55,163 nt of DNA from Hydrogenophaga sp. GTDB taxonomy: Bacteria > Pseudomonadota > Gammaproteobacteria > Burkholderiales > Burkholderiaceae_C. Every line of letters begins with the position of its first letter. Positions within the stretch are counted from its first letter, which is position 1. Under the pieces are notes generated by a model that made no database searches, had not been told where the DNA came from, and worked only from the letters and a program-made list of their open reading frames with translations. Made by a program: the position numbers and the translations under genes. The stretch is from NCBI GenBank assembly GCA_016790705.1, contig JAEUOT010000064.1, forward strand, positions 1 to 55,163. The letters run 5' to 3'. Below, piece by piece: positions 29,298 through 37,504 of the stretch.

Positions 29298-30596
29298 ATG
29301 GCGAACGATCCCACTTTCGATCCAAGGCTGATCAGAAGGCTCGGGGGCGCCGAGCTTGCTGAGTTGCGTCGGCGGATGAGGCGGCATTTCGAGCGGTATG
29401 GACGCGATCCAGAAAAATCGGGCTTCCACCTGACCAACCTGAGCGCCGTTGAATACGAGGCGTTGGCTCTGCTCATCGGTCTCCCGCCCCGCTCCACCCG
29501 ATCTGTCCGAATCAACATCGCCCGGTTCGACGCAGCTTTGCAGGAGGCGGGCATAGCCAACTCGCTTCAAGAAGCCTTGGAAACGCTGGATGGCCCCATC
29601 GTGAACCGAGCAGAGGCCAAGGCCGAGCTGCAGTCACGCTGGACCAGCGTTACCGACAGTCACGGGCTTCACCCCTCGCTGCACGCGTGGTTGCAGGGAT
29701 CATCAGCCGTCGGCCTGCTCAAGCGCGTGTCCAAACAAGAACCTCAAACCGCTCACCAACTGCTGCAACAAGCGCACGCGGTCATGCAACATCTGCCAGC
29801 CCAGGGTTTGACACGCGCCCAACTGGCCGCCGATGCGCTCGGCAATGCCCACTCCCTCGACAATGGACAAGCGGTGGCCACGGTTGTGCTGGCCGCATTG
29901 CAACATGGCGCCAACACCGATGAGCAGGAGCAATCCACTTCTGAGGAAGCCACAGACGAAGCAGATGGCGCTCGTCGACCCAGCGAGAGGGTGCGAGATG
30001 TCTGGGCTCGATCGGGCGTGCTCGTCAACGAGTTGGCCCGCCCTGCCCTGTTTCTGAATCTGCCAGTCCGCACTCCGTCAAATGCGCCGGCCGCAGCAGG
30101 TGAACCAGGTTACCTTTCCCTGCGCCGCCTCGTGAGAACACCCCCTGCCTGGGATGTTGCGGATCAGATCATCTACGTCTGCGAGAACCCCAACATCGTC
30201 TCAATTGCGGCGGATCGACTGGGTGCTGCATGTGCCCCCCTAGTGTGCACCGAGGGCATGCCTGCTGCCGCACAGCGTGTGCTGTTGAAACAGCTGTCAG
30301 ACGCGGGAGCCAAGCTGCTGTATCACGGAGACTTTGATTGGGCTGGTATTCACATCGCCAACAACGTCATGAAGCTCTGCGATGCACGCTCATGGCGATT
30401 TGGAGCCGAGGACTATCTCCAGGCAGTCAAGTCCCTCGCGGCCAAGGAGCGGGACCTGGAGGATGTGCGCATTGCCGCATCTTGGGACGCTGCTTTGGTC
30501 GATGCGATGCGATTGAAGGGGGTAGCCATCGCTGAAGAGGCTGTTGTCTCGCAACTGGTTGATGATCTGCGGCAGTTCGGGTCGAGCTCACATTGA
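29298..30596 (+). CDS. jetD: Wadjet type II component JetD, Toprim-like nuclease subunit (DUF2399/TIGR02679)
   Basis: This 432-residue protein supplies the topoisomerase VI/Spo11-like Toprim nuclease that cuts plasmid DNA. The N-terminal part (SGFHLTNLSAVEYEALALLIGLPPRSTRSVRINI) is the DUF3323-like region. The Toprim acidic residues are visible as Glu296 (IIYVCENPNIVS) and Asp345/Asp347 (LLYHGDFDWAGIHIAN). ATG 29298 begins four bases after the jetC stop, which fixes the start. All catalytic residues expected for the family appear present. Confidence 0.9.
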   Translation: MANDPTFDPRLIRRLGGAELAELRRRMRRHFERYGRDPEKSGFHLTNLSAVEYEALALLIGLPPRSTRSVRINIARFDAALQEAGIANSLQEALETLDGPIVNRAEAKAELQSRWTSVTDSHGLHPSLHAWLQGSSAVGLLKRVSKQEPQTAHQLLQQAHAVMQHLPAQGLTRAQLAADALGNAHSLDNGQAVATVVLAALQHGANTDEQEQSTSEEATDEADGARRPSERVRDVWARSGVLVNELARPALFLNLPVRTPSNAPAAAGEPGYLSLRRLVRTPPAWDVADQIIYVCENPNIVSIAADRLGAACAPLVCTEGMPAAAQRVLLKQLSDAGAKLLYHGDFDWAGIHIANNVMKLCDARSWRFGAEDYLQAVKSLAAKERDLEDVRIAASWDAALVDAMRLKGVAIAEEAVVSQLVDDLRQFGSSSH

Positions 30597-30792
30597 TCAC
30601 CGCATACCCTCGCGCGAGTCACACTGCGACTTTGCTCGGTGAATATCAAGTGGATTGCCTCGCGAAAGAGCAGACATCAAATTTGAATGCCCGCACTCAG
30701 CGCCTAAGGCTGCCATGCTGGAGGGCTGCAGCGCTTGCGGCCTGACCTGTGCAGAAACCGCTGGGTCAATACAGAATTTCTCTGGGAGTCTT

Positions 30793-31551
30793 ATGCCCGT
30801 TCTGCAAACTGCGAAATCTCACTTCGATACCGACTTGACGCGTGCCAGGATGCTCATGAACAACGCTGCGCTATTGCCTGCATGCGGAGACGACATGCTC
30901 CGGTCAGCGCTGATGTTCGCGGTCGGGGCGTGTGACGCATACTTTGCTGATGCCTATGCCGATGTCATCTCCAGAGTGCTGCGTGCGAAGGAGTTGCAGC
31001 CTGCCGTCGTGTTGCCAGATCGACTGAACAATCTACGAATCCCTGTGACCGCAATTCTTCGACAGACGTCGATGCCCGGATGGCGATGGCGGATGGCTGC
31101 CAGGGAACTCGTGGAGAAGGAGAACGTCCTCTCCTTTGCTCAGATTTCAGGACTGTTCAACCAGTTCTTCCCAAAGCGGCGAGGCTTACTCAGCCGTGAT
31201 CGAGTGCTGGGTTGGATCTCGGACCCGCAGGCAAAACACCGTCATTTCGGGATAAGCGCAGCCCAACTGGCTGCCGTACCAGCCCCCAACGTGGACGCTC
31301 AAAAGGATAAGGCTCTGGCTCACTTTGAAGCGAGATTCGTCGCCATCTTCCAGCGACGCCACGACTGCATCCACTGCTGTGACCGACCGAGGGTGGCCAT
31401 CCAAACGATCAACCTGTTGGCGGTTCAGAAGAAGATCGAAGACGTGGAGTTTCTCGTAGACCGTTGCCACGCAGAACTTTGCGACCGATTTGCCACTTAC
31501 CTAGACGACCTCGGCTTCAATCCCGGGACTCGCAACCAAGTGATGACATAA
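30793..31551 (+). CDS. Predicted HEPN-domain (RiboL-PSP-HEPN-like) protein
   Basis: I do not recognise this 252-residue protein as a named family. It is mostly helical. Near residue 210 it has FQRRHDCIHCCDRP, a good match to the R-x4-H ribonuclease motif of RiboL-PSP-HEPN domains, and LMFAVGACDAYFADAY resembles the first HEPN helix. I set the start at ATG 30793 after a CTGGGAG site. An in-frame ATG-less extension reaches back to 30655. It lies 196 bases after jetD and 65 bases before an equally unknown zinc-ribbon gene on the same strand. An RNA-targeting toxin or effector role is inference. Codon use is less GC-rich than in the core genes. Confidence 0.6.
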   Translation: MPVLQTAKSHFDTDLTRARMLMNNAALLPACGDDMLRSALMFAVGACDAYFADAYADVISRVLRAKELQPAVVLPDRLNNLRIPVTAILRQTSMPGWRWRMAARELVEKENVLSFAQISGLFNQFFPKRRGLLSRDRVLGWISDPQAKHRHFGISAAQLAAVPAPNVDAQKDKALAHFEARFVAIFQRRHDCIHCCDRPRVAIQTINLLAVQKKIEDVEFLVDRCHAELCDRFATYLDDLGFNPGTRNQVMT

Positions 31552-31616
31552 GGTACGGCTTCTGCGAAAGGAATGGCCTGCCCTCTCCCGGCACGCAACT
31601 TCGCGATAATGCTTGC

Positions 31617-32711
31617 ATGGATTGCAAAGTCATTGCCGTGGGGAAACGCCGAGATGGCGGCACCCGATATTGGTGCCTGGAGCACCACGCAAACGCCACA
31701 GCCAAATACGGAGTAGCTGCGGACAAATGCGTGGCGGCAGACGACCCGCCGATCACATCCGAAGAAACGCTTCACCTAGACTTCGCGGACTACCCTGGCG
31801 GGATCGCCCTGTGGGGTTCGGTGCCCGCTGTCTACGACACAACGACCCAGCCCACCGACCGTGGCATCCACGTTCACGCCAGGGAGGCTCGCGGGGGGCA
31901 AAAAGACATCGACAGGACTTACCGCCGGCTACGAATCCCGCACCGCGTGGACCTACTCTCCGACGGCTGGGTTGATGTCGACGAGATCGACGCAATCAAC
32001 TATATGGTGTCAAGCGTCTTCGGCTTCGAGACGATACCTGTGAAGTGCATCTACTGCGGTTTCCCACACTTGGACCGCGATTGGTTTGCCGTGCACTCGC
32101 ATCGTAAGCACCAGTGCCACGGTTGCGGTCGTCAGTTCTCCGATACGGGCGTTGGTATCGGCAATCCGATTGCCGAGTTGCGCAAAATACTCGGTGCTGT
32201 GCCCACGAAGAAGCGCAAGGCTCCCGACTCAATCTCGATCAAGCAGTGTGACTACCCAGGCGGCATCCAGATCTGGGGCTCGAATCCTGCAATTCTCTGG
32301 ACTTCGACGGACCCCGAGATGACGGGTATCCATTTACATGCATTCAAGACCAGCGAACAGGAAATGCCTGATGTCGACGAAACCTATGCCAAGGTTACGA
32401 TTGACGGGATCAAGTTGGATCCGGAACAGGTCCGCACCTACATGGCGCAGTCGGCCATGCCGCATCTTGAAGGCAGAGTGGTGGATCTCATTTGTACACA
32501 CTGCGGGGAGCCTCACTTCGAGCGAGGGGAGCTTGCTTTTACCCCACACATCGACCACGATTGCCACTCATGCGGCAGGACCTTCCAGGCGTCAGGCCAG
32601 AAGAAGAAGACCATCGGAAATCCCTTCGTTGGCATTCGACAGAGACTGGCTCAAAACGCCATCAGACCCGTACGCGAGGACAAGTTGGGGCTACGCCCAG
32701 AGACAATCTAG
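31617..32711 (+). CDS. Unknown protein with two copies of a zinc-ribbon unit
   Basis: This 364-residue protein has a clear internal duplication. Each unit starts with DYPGGIxxWGSxPAxxxTxxxPxxxGIHxHA, continues through DxTYxxxxIxxxxxD, and ends in a zinc ribbon: CIYCGFPHLDRDWFAVHSHR with CHGCGRQF, then CTHCGEPHFERGELAF with CHSCGRTF. A shorter N-terminal Cys/His cluster (MDCKVIAVGKR...YWCLEHH) could bind another metal. I do not know the family. The four Cys per unit suggest structural zinc and perhaps nucleic-acid binding. The ATG at 31617 was chosen because sequence before it looks noncoding. Its 3' end overlaps the convergent PIN gene by four bases. Confidence 0.55.
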   Translation: MDCKVIAVGKRRDGGTRYWCLEHHANATAKYGVAADKCVAADDPPITSEETLHLDFADYPGGIALWGSVPAVYDTTTQPTDRGIHVHAREARGGQKDIDRTYRRLRIPHRVDLLSDGWVDVDEIDAINYMVSSVFGFETIPVKCIYCGFPHLDRDWFAVHSHRKHQCHGCGRQFSDTGVGIGNPIAELRKILGAVPTKKRKAPDSISIKQCDYPGGIQIWGSNPAILWTSTDPEMTGIHLHAFKTSEQEMPDVDETYAKVTIDGIKLDPEQVRTYMAQSAMPHLEGRVVDLICTHCGEPHFERGELAFTPHIDHDCHSCGRTFQASGQKKKTIGNPFVGIRQRLAQNAIRPVREDKLGLRPETI

Positions 32712-33193
32712 GGCTCAAAGTCGGCCACAGCAAGCTTGGGCAGAAAACCGCCTAGGCGCTTCATCTGCTGATAGGCCTCGTACGCTTGCTGCGCTGTGAT
32801 CAGCCCAGCGACAACCGCCTCGCGAAGCAGACCCACAGTCCCTGTCATGCGAGGGATGCCAATCTCGCGCTCGATCACTTTGCGCGCGGCCCCATCATCG
32901 CAAGCGACCGAACAGCCTAAGGCCTTGGCGGCCAAGATGCACTCTGTCTCACCTGGGCCTAGTTCCCAAACGGCGAGAGCGTCCTCGAACTCCTGAGCGT
33001 CGATAGCAGTGTCGTCAACCCAGTCGATGTCGCCGCGTTCAACGGCCGCCTTGATAGCCTTTGCGACGGTGCGCGACTCGCGCAGCACCTCGGGACTGAT
33101 TTGAAACGCCCTTAGCGGGAGCGAGAGAACTTCGGTGAGAACATCACCGTTGTCCAGATTGATCAATGTGGATGCGTCGAGGACAACGATCAC
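32708..33193 (-). CDS. PIN-domain nuclease toxin (DUF3368-like)
   Basis: This 161-residue PIN-fold protein is predicted to be a metal-dependent ribonuclease. MIVVLDASTLINLDNGD carries the first catalytic Asp, and LGPGETECILAAKALGCSVACDDGAARKVIERE carries the Glu and Asp-Asp cluster, followed by the DUF3368-type MTGTVGLLREAVVAGLI. The start overlaps the stop of the HTH/ImmA-IrrE gene, forming a toxin-antitoxin-like pair. Such PIN proteins are often partnered with UPF0175-type antitoxins, and a UPF0175-like sequence forms the tail of the neighbour. Confidence 0.82.
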   Translation of the reverse strand: MIVVLDASTLINLDNGDVLTEVLSLPLRAFQISPEVLRESRTVAKAIKAAVERGDIDWVDDTAIDAQEFEDALAVWELGPGETECILAAKALGCSVACDDGAARKVIEREIGIPRMTGTVGLLREAVVAGLITAQQAYEAYQQMKRLGGFLPKLAVADFEP

Positions 33194-34317
33194 GCGGTGA
33201 TTTCCGAGTTCGCGACCACGATAGCCGAAACGGGAACATTCAGCAGTTCCGCAGCTTTGCCCAGCGACAACTTGCCTGCTCTAACTTTTGCCGCAGCAGA
33301 CTGCATGAGCGCGGGAGTGGTTTCAATCACAAGTTCCTGGCGCGCCGGAACGCCAACGTCAGCAGCGAATTTTTCGGGATTTTTGAAGTCGTCTTGCAGC
33401 CGTTGGTAGAAGGCACGCGCACCGCTAACTGGCAGCAAACCAAAGGTTTCGAAGCGCCGAGCCGCCACCTCAAAGCTGACATGGAATAGATGCGCAATCC
33501 AAGCGATCTCCGCAGCCCCTAGTGGTTGATTCGAGATCCCAAGGTGTTCACGAACAACTTTTAGGGCGCTGAGCACTCCGTGCTGGGGTAACAATACAGC
33601 GGAGGCGAAGGCGTCAGCGAACTTCTCCTCGGCGCGCCGCGGACTGCGCGACCAGTCAGCCTCTTTGTCTAGGTGTGCGTAACCTTGGTCTCGGTGGCCA
33701 TGATGTGCAACCAAGTGACCAAGCTCGTGGGCGACAGTAAAAAGCATCCGTGGCCTGAAGGTGCGCGGGCCAATGATCACAATTGCGTGGCCATCGACGA
33801 TAGCTGAGACTCCTTCGACGGAGGGGTCGCGCGAAAACAGAAGCAGCACACCCAAGGCGGCGAGGACTCTCGCCAACTCCGGAAAGGGTTCAAGGTCGCC
33901 TATGCCTCCGAACTTCTGGCGGAACATGTCCGCGAATGCGAAAGCGTTGTCAGGAGTTGGCTCCATGCCATAGAAGATATCCAGCCAGGTCAAATCCGAG
34001 CGCAGCCCACGCGCAATGGAGAGCGCGTCGCGGACTTGTGCCGAGAGCACGTCTACATGAGAGGCGACTTCAATTGCCTCTCGCTGCTCAAGGGTCTGCC
34101 GAAACAGCATCTTGATCGGCTCGGCCGCCTCACGCTCGCGCTCCATCAAGCTGGACACCGGAACCTGCAGCGCCTTGGCGATACCTCGCATCTCCCCCAA
34201 CGTCGCCCTCGCACCACCCGCGACCTGCTCGAACCTTTCGGGAGTCATGCCAGCCTTCTTGGCCGCCTTCTCCATGGTCAAGTTCCTGCTCACCACGTGG
34301 GCCGCGATGTTGGTCAC
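33190..34317 (-). CDS. HTH/ImmA-IrrE metallopeptidase with UPF0175-like C-terminus
   Basis: A 375-residue multidomain regulator. Residues 1-60 form an XRE-like helix-turn-helix (TMEKAAKKAGMTPERFEQVAGGARATLGEMRGIAKAL). The middle is an ImmA/IrrE zinc protease with HELGH at residues 197-201 and a third ligand likely at Glu231 (EEKFADAFASAVLLP). The tail (AAAKVRAGKLSLGKAAELLNVPVSAIV, about 340-366) resembles UPF0175 antitoxins. It overlaps its neighbours on both sides by ATGA, so the three genes form one operon. It probably acts as antitoxin and repressor for the PIN protein (inference). Confidence 0.82.
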   Translation of the reverse strand: MTNIAAHVVSRNLTMEKAAKKAGMTPERFEQVAGGARATLGEMRGIAKALQVPVSSLMEREREAAEPIKMLFRQTLEQREAIEVASHVDVLSAQVRDALSIARGLRSDLTWLDIFYGMEPTPDNAFAFADMFRQKFGGIGDLEPFPELARVLAALGVLLLFSRDPSVEGVSAIVDGHAIVIIGPRTFRPRMLFTVAHELGHLVAHHGHRDQGYAHLDKEADWSRSPRRAEEKFADAFASAVLLPQHGVLSALKVVREHLGISNQPLGAAEIAWIAHLFHVSFEVAARRFETFGLLPVSGARAFYQRLQDDFKNPEKFAADVGVPARQELVIETTPALMQSAAAKVRAGKLSLGKAAELLNVPVSAIVVANSEITA

Positions 34318-34904
34318 GAACGCGCCTCACGCTTGATGTCGTCGAGCGCGCGCAGCAACTGATCAACTTGCACGTTGGAAAGCTTGCGTCCGCGCCCAAC
34401 CACCTGCTGCATTCGGTACCCAGGAATGTCGAAGATCTTCGACAGGATGCCCACAGACCGGTCACGGCCGATTTCGACTTCTCGAGGCGTCTCAAGGATC
34501 ACAGGGTCTTTGCCCAAAATGTAGTTCTTGATGCGGCTTTCGAACTTTTCGCGATCGCGCTTGTCGTGCTCGTCGAGAGGGTGCTGGGTCCCGTCCGGCA
34601 GGGCAATGATGTTTCCGGCGCGCTGATTCCCGTCAAAATGCAGCGCGTTCTCGGGACGGTGTCGAAGAGCCTCCAGCTGGTCGTCGAGCTTCTGATCAAT
34701 CTGCATACCACCAATGACGTACTGGGGGATGGTTCGCCCGCGGCTACCACTGATCACGAAGATGTGGTCGCCAGGCCTCACCATGCGCCTCAGGTCTGGC
34801 CTACACGTGCCCATTGATGGTCGTTTGGAACTGAGCATCGGATCCACGAGGGCGAGCCCGGCTCCGGGGTCGGATCCGGGTGACACGAATATGTAGCTAG
34901 GCAT
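34314..34904 (-). CDS. Nmad2-like (nucleotide-modification-associated) protein
   Basis: This 196-residue protein starts MPSYIFVSPGSDPGAG and contains GTCRPDLRRMVRPGDHIFVISGS. That resembles the conserved CKPxIRR...GDW...GTGS core of nucleotide modification associated domain 2 proteins, an EVE/PUA-like fold. A second conserved-looking patch is HFDGNQRAGNIIALPDGTQHPLDEHDKRDREKFE. The Nmad2 link is by motif memory and is not certain. An AAAGGAG site lies just before the ATG. It is the first gene of a three-gene operon with the ImmA/IrrE and PIN genes and sits under a promoter with a LexA-like palindrome. Confidence 0.55.
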   Translation of the reverse strand: MPSYIFVSPGSDPGAGLALVDPMLSSKRPSMGTCRPDLRRMVRPGDHIFVISGSRGRTIPQYVIGGMQIDQKLDDQLEALRHRPENALHFDGNQRAGNIIALPDGTQHPLDEHDKRDREKFESRIKNYILGKDPVILETPREVEIGRDRSVGILSKIFDIPGYRMQQVVGRGRKLSNVQVDQLLRALDDIKREARS

Positions 34905-34924
34905 AGTTCTCCTTTGAGGAACAT

Positions 34925-34957
34925 CTGTATTTTTAACCAGTATTGTTTTTTTCGCAA
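34925..34957 (-). promoter_or_regulatory. Promoter with near-consensus LexA-type box for the Nmad2/ImmA-IrrE/PIN operon
   Basis: CTGT-N8-CCAG at 34925-34940 differs in one base from the LexA consensus CTGT-N8-ACAG and lies 21 bases from the start codon. On the minus strand a possible -35 TTGCGA (34952-34957) and -10 TAAAAA (34930-34935) have a 16-base spacer, and the palindrome overlaps the -10. The rest of the 34905-35543 gap holds a terminator (35281-35313) and no gene that I can support. Confidence 0.5.
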
Positions 34958-35280
34958 GAATTTCGCACCACTCACCGCCTGCTCGAGGGCGACGGTCGAG
35001 TGGCTATGACTTGCATCTCGACCTTGTCAGCACGACGGCCAACGACTGCTCCCGTCGTCGAAATCGAAATTGTGGGATTGTGGGTGGCAACTCAAAGCGC
35101 AAAGGGCCGCAATTCAACGACTAAGCTGGACACCAGCACTTCGTGCGCAAATGTAGGGTCGATCACTACATCGATCGAAGCACCACACGCTCTGGAACTC
35201 TCTCGAAAAGCGAGTAGCTCGCACCAACAGTGGCGCTTTCGCTTGATACCTCGCTCGCCCTCAGTCGCGCTACAAAAGAG

Positions 35281-35313
35281 AAAAAAACGCCCGGCGATCA
35301 CTGACCACCGGGC
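35281..35313 (-). terminator. Rho-independent terminator of the xseAB operon
   Basis: On the minus strand a CGCCCGG/CCGGGCG stem with a 13-base loop is followed by six T. It is about 230 bases beyond the xseB stop. A second small hairpin, CAACC/GGTTG, lies at 35317-35334. Confidence 0.7.
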
Positions 35314-35543
35314 GACTCAACCAACGAAAGGTTGGCCCGCCTAGGGAGGAAAGACGGGGAGGCACGCTGGCCTCGGGTTCAGTTTAGCGCTTCGCGCGGC
35401 CGGCTGCTGCCACTGCTTGTCCCGCCGAAAGCGACGCCTCGCGACCTACACCCCATGAAATGCGATCCCTATCGGTGGACACAGCTCATTGTGTTGGGGT
35501 GGTCGAAGAAATGCACTGCCGCACCACAAGTGCACATACGGGA

Positions 35544-35774
35544 TCAATCCCCTTCAGCGGTGACCCGGTCTGAATCGTCTTGGCGGGCCGAGCTGAGCGC
35601 CTTCTCCAGAGCTTTCTCCACCGCATCAATGCGGGACTGGCATACCTTGTAGGCAGCGACGGATTCCGTCACGATACTCAACAGATCATCGATGTTCGGT
35701 TCCTGCTGATCACGCAAGGCCTGCGCGTGTTGCTGCAACATGCCATAGGCTTCTTTGAACGTTTTCTGGGTCAT
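35544..35774 (-). CDS. xseB: Exodeoxyribonuclease VII small subunit
   Basis: This 76-residue helical protein has the XseB core NIDDLLSIVTESVAAYKVCQSRIDAVEKALEKAL. The small subunit assembles in several copies on XseA to form the single-strand DNA exonuclease VII. Its start overlaps the xseA stop by four bases. Together with the fused XseA it is a mobile-element version, probably additional to a chromosomal copy outside the window (inference). Confidence 0.85.
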   Translation of the reverse strand: MTQKTFKEAYGMLQQHAQALRDQQEPNIDDLLSIVTESVAAYKVCQSRIDAVEKALEKALSSARQDDSDRVTAEGD

Positions 35775-37504
35775 CGGGTTCTGCCTTTCAACTCAGCGGC
35801 ACGCTGGCCGTCTCTGAATTCGATGGTGATGTGGGTGTCTGGTGCGGTGGCGCTGGTGATCACCCGGCCTGTGACGTCCCTGACGAGTGCAAAACCTCTG
35901 TGGAGCGTCTTCTCGGGTCCCTGTCCAGCAATCTCCCGTATCAACGCCTGAGTGCCGGTGCGGGCATCGGACAAAGTCCTTCGCGCACGGGCACCTATGT
36001 CGTCGAAGGTTCTCGTCACGGCTTCTTGCTGTTGGCGCAGATCGGTGGACACCCGCTCGGCGACGTAGCGCCATTCTGCTGCGCTCAGCACCTCCGCAGT
36101 GCGAAGCGACTTACTGGCCTCGGCCCGAATCTCGCTCATCAAGGCCGGGACATCCCGCTGTGCCTGGTGCAGTTGCTGTTGCGCCAGGTGCTGGATGTTG
36201 GTCAACTGGCGTTGCGAGGTTTCGGCTGCAACACGCAGTTGATAGGCCGCATCCAGCTTGAGCTCGGACAACCAGGCAGAGGCTTGCTGTTTCGCATGGG
36301 CCAACTCCTGTCTGGCGCCCGTTTCCACTGCGGTGTAGATCTGCGTGGTCATGCGACGCGAGCGCTCCAGGGAATGTGTCGCCCTCTGGGTCACGAATTC
36401 GAACATGGCCTTGGCTTCGCGCGTGCGTTTGACGATGGTGTGCTCGATCCCGGCGATGACTTTGGAGGGGGTGTCGAAGCGGGCGTTGGCCACCTCATCC
36501 AGCACGGTGTTATCCCGTTCATGGCCGATGCCAGTGAGCACGGGAATACCCAGTTCGCAGACACAACGCACCAGCCCGTAGTCGTTGAGCCAGGCGAGGT
36601 CATTGACTGCGCCACCACCGCGGATGATCACAACCGCGTCGGGGGGCCAGGGGTGGTTCAGCTCAATCTGTTGCAGGGCGGAAAGCAGTGCCGTGCGGAT
36701 GTCAGCGGCGGCACCATCGCCTTGAAAACGGCTGTAGGCATAGATGAAGTGGCAGATGCCGTGCGCCTCCAGCCGTGTGGCTTCCGCCTCAAAATCCCCC
36801 AGGCCGGCGCCCCCTTCGGGTGCCACCACCAGCACATGGTTGTAGTCCCATGGTCGAGGCAATAGGCGGTTCAAGTCGAAAAGCCCCTCGCGCTGAAGCC
36901 GTTCACGGATTTCCCGTTTGCGTGCCTCCAAGTCGCCGAGCGTGTAGTCCGGGTCGATCGCATCGATTTCAAGGCTGAAGCCGAACTGCGGCTTGAACAC
37001 GGGACGGGCACGGACCAGCAGTTTGATGCCAGGACCCAACTGGGCGCCGGTGGCTTGCTGGAATTCAGGGAGGATGCGGTTGGCCTGGCTGGCCCAGATT
37101 ACAGCCGTCGCTTTGGCGGTGATGGCGCCGTTGCCGTCACGCTCCGAAACCTCCATGTAGACATGGCCATTGCGGACACGGGTATCAACCACTTCAACCA
37201 AAGTCCAGACACCCGCCTTGAAGGCTTCGCTGATGGCTTGCGTCACACCGGCCAGCAGACGGGAAAGCGCAATGCCCTTCTGGGGAACCGTCAGTTCGGT
37301 GCTTGCAGGTGTTGACGGTGTCGCGGGAGCAAGTGCCTCCCCGGCAGCAGGTGCCGCAGCACCCTCGGGCAACCAGCTTGTGAAGGGAGCCATGTCCCGC
37401 CCCGCCGGCACATACCACTGGCGACGTGCAGGATCCCAACGGGCGCCAAGGGCTTTGACCTGGTCCTTGTCAGCGTAGGCCGTGACGAGGTAAGTGCCGT
37501 TCAT
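35771..37504 (-). CDS. xseA: Exodeoxyribonuclease VII large subunit with N-terminal DUF5710-like domain
   Basis: This 577-residue protein is about 120 longer than usual XseA. Residues 4-45 (YLVTAYADKDQVKALGARWDPARRQWYVPAGRDMAPFTSWLP) match the small DUF5710 module, followed by an Ala/Pro linker to about residue 75. Then come the OB-fold (VEVVDTRVRNGHVYMEVSER...AVIW) and the catalytic region with VVIIRGGGAVNDL, VLTGIGHERDNTVLDEVANARFDTPSKV and a long coiled coil. It degrades single-stranded DNA with XseB. It overlaps genes on both sides by four bases in an operon headed by a LexA-type box. Confidence 0.88.
   Translation of the reverse strand: MNGTYLVTAYADKDQVKALGARWDPARRQWYVPAGRDMAPFTSWLPEGAAAPAAGEALAPATPSTPASTELTVPQKGIALSRLLAGVTQAISEAFKAGVWTLVEVVDTRVRNGHVYMEVSERDGNGAITAKATAVIWASQANRILPEFQQATGAQLGPGIKLLVRARPVFKPQFGFSLEIDAIDPDYTLGDLEARKREIRERLQREGLFDLNRLLPRPWDYNHVLVVAPEGGAGLGDFEAEATRLEAHGICHFIYAYSRFQGDGAAADIRTALLSALQQIELNHPWPPDAVVIIRGGGAVNDLAWLNDYGLVRCVCELGIPVLTGIGHERDNTVLDEVANARFDTPSKVIAGIEHTIVKRTREAKAMFEFVTQRATHSLERSRRMTTQIYTAVETGARQELAHAKQQASAWLSELKLDAAYQLRVAAETSQRQLTNIQHLAQQQLHQAQRDVPALMSEIRAEASKSLRTAEVLSAAEWRYVAERVSTDLRQQQEAVTRTFDDIGARARRTLSDARTGTQALIREIAGQGPEKTLHRGFALVRDVTGRVITSATAPDTHITIEFRDGQRAAELKGRTR

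Noticed and set aside
34943-35344. 133-codon plus-strand frame in the gap after the Nmad2-like gene
   Set aside because: No ribosome-binding site, no recognisable motif, and it ends across the xseAB terminator; composition looks noncoding.
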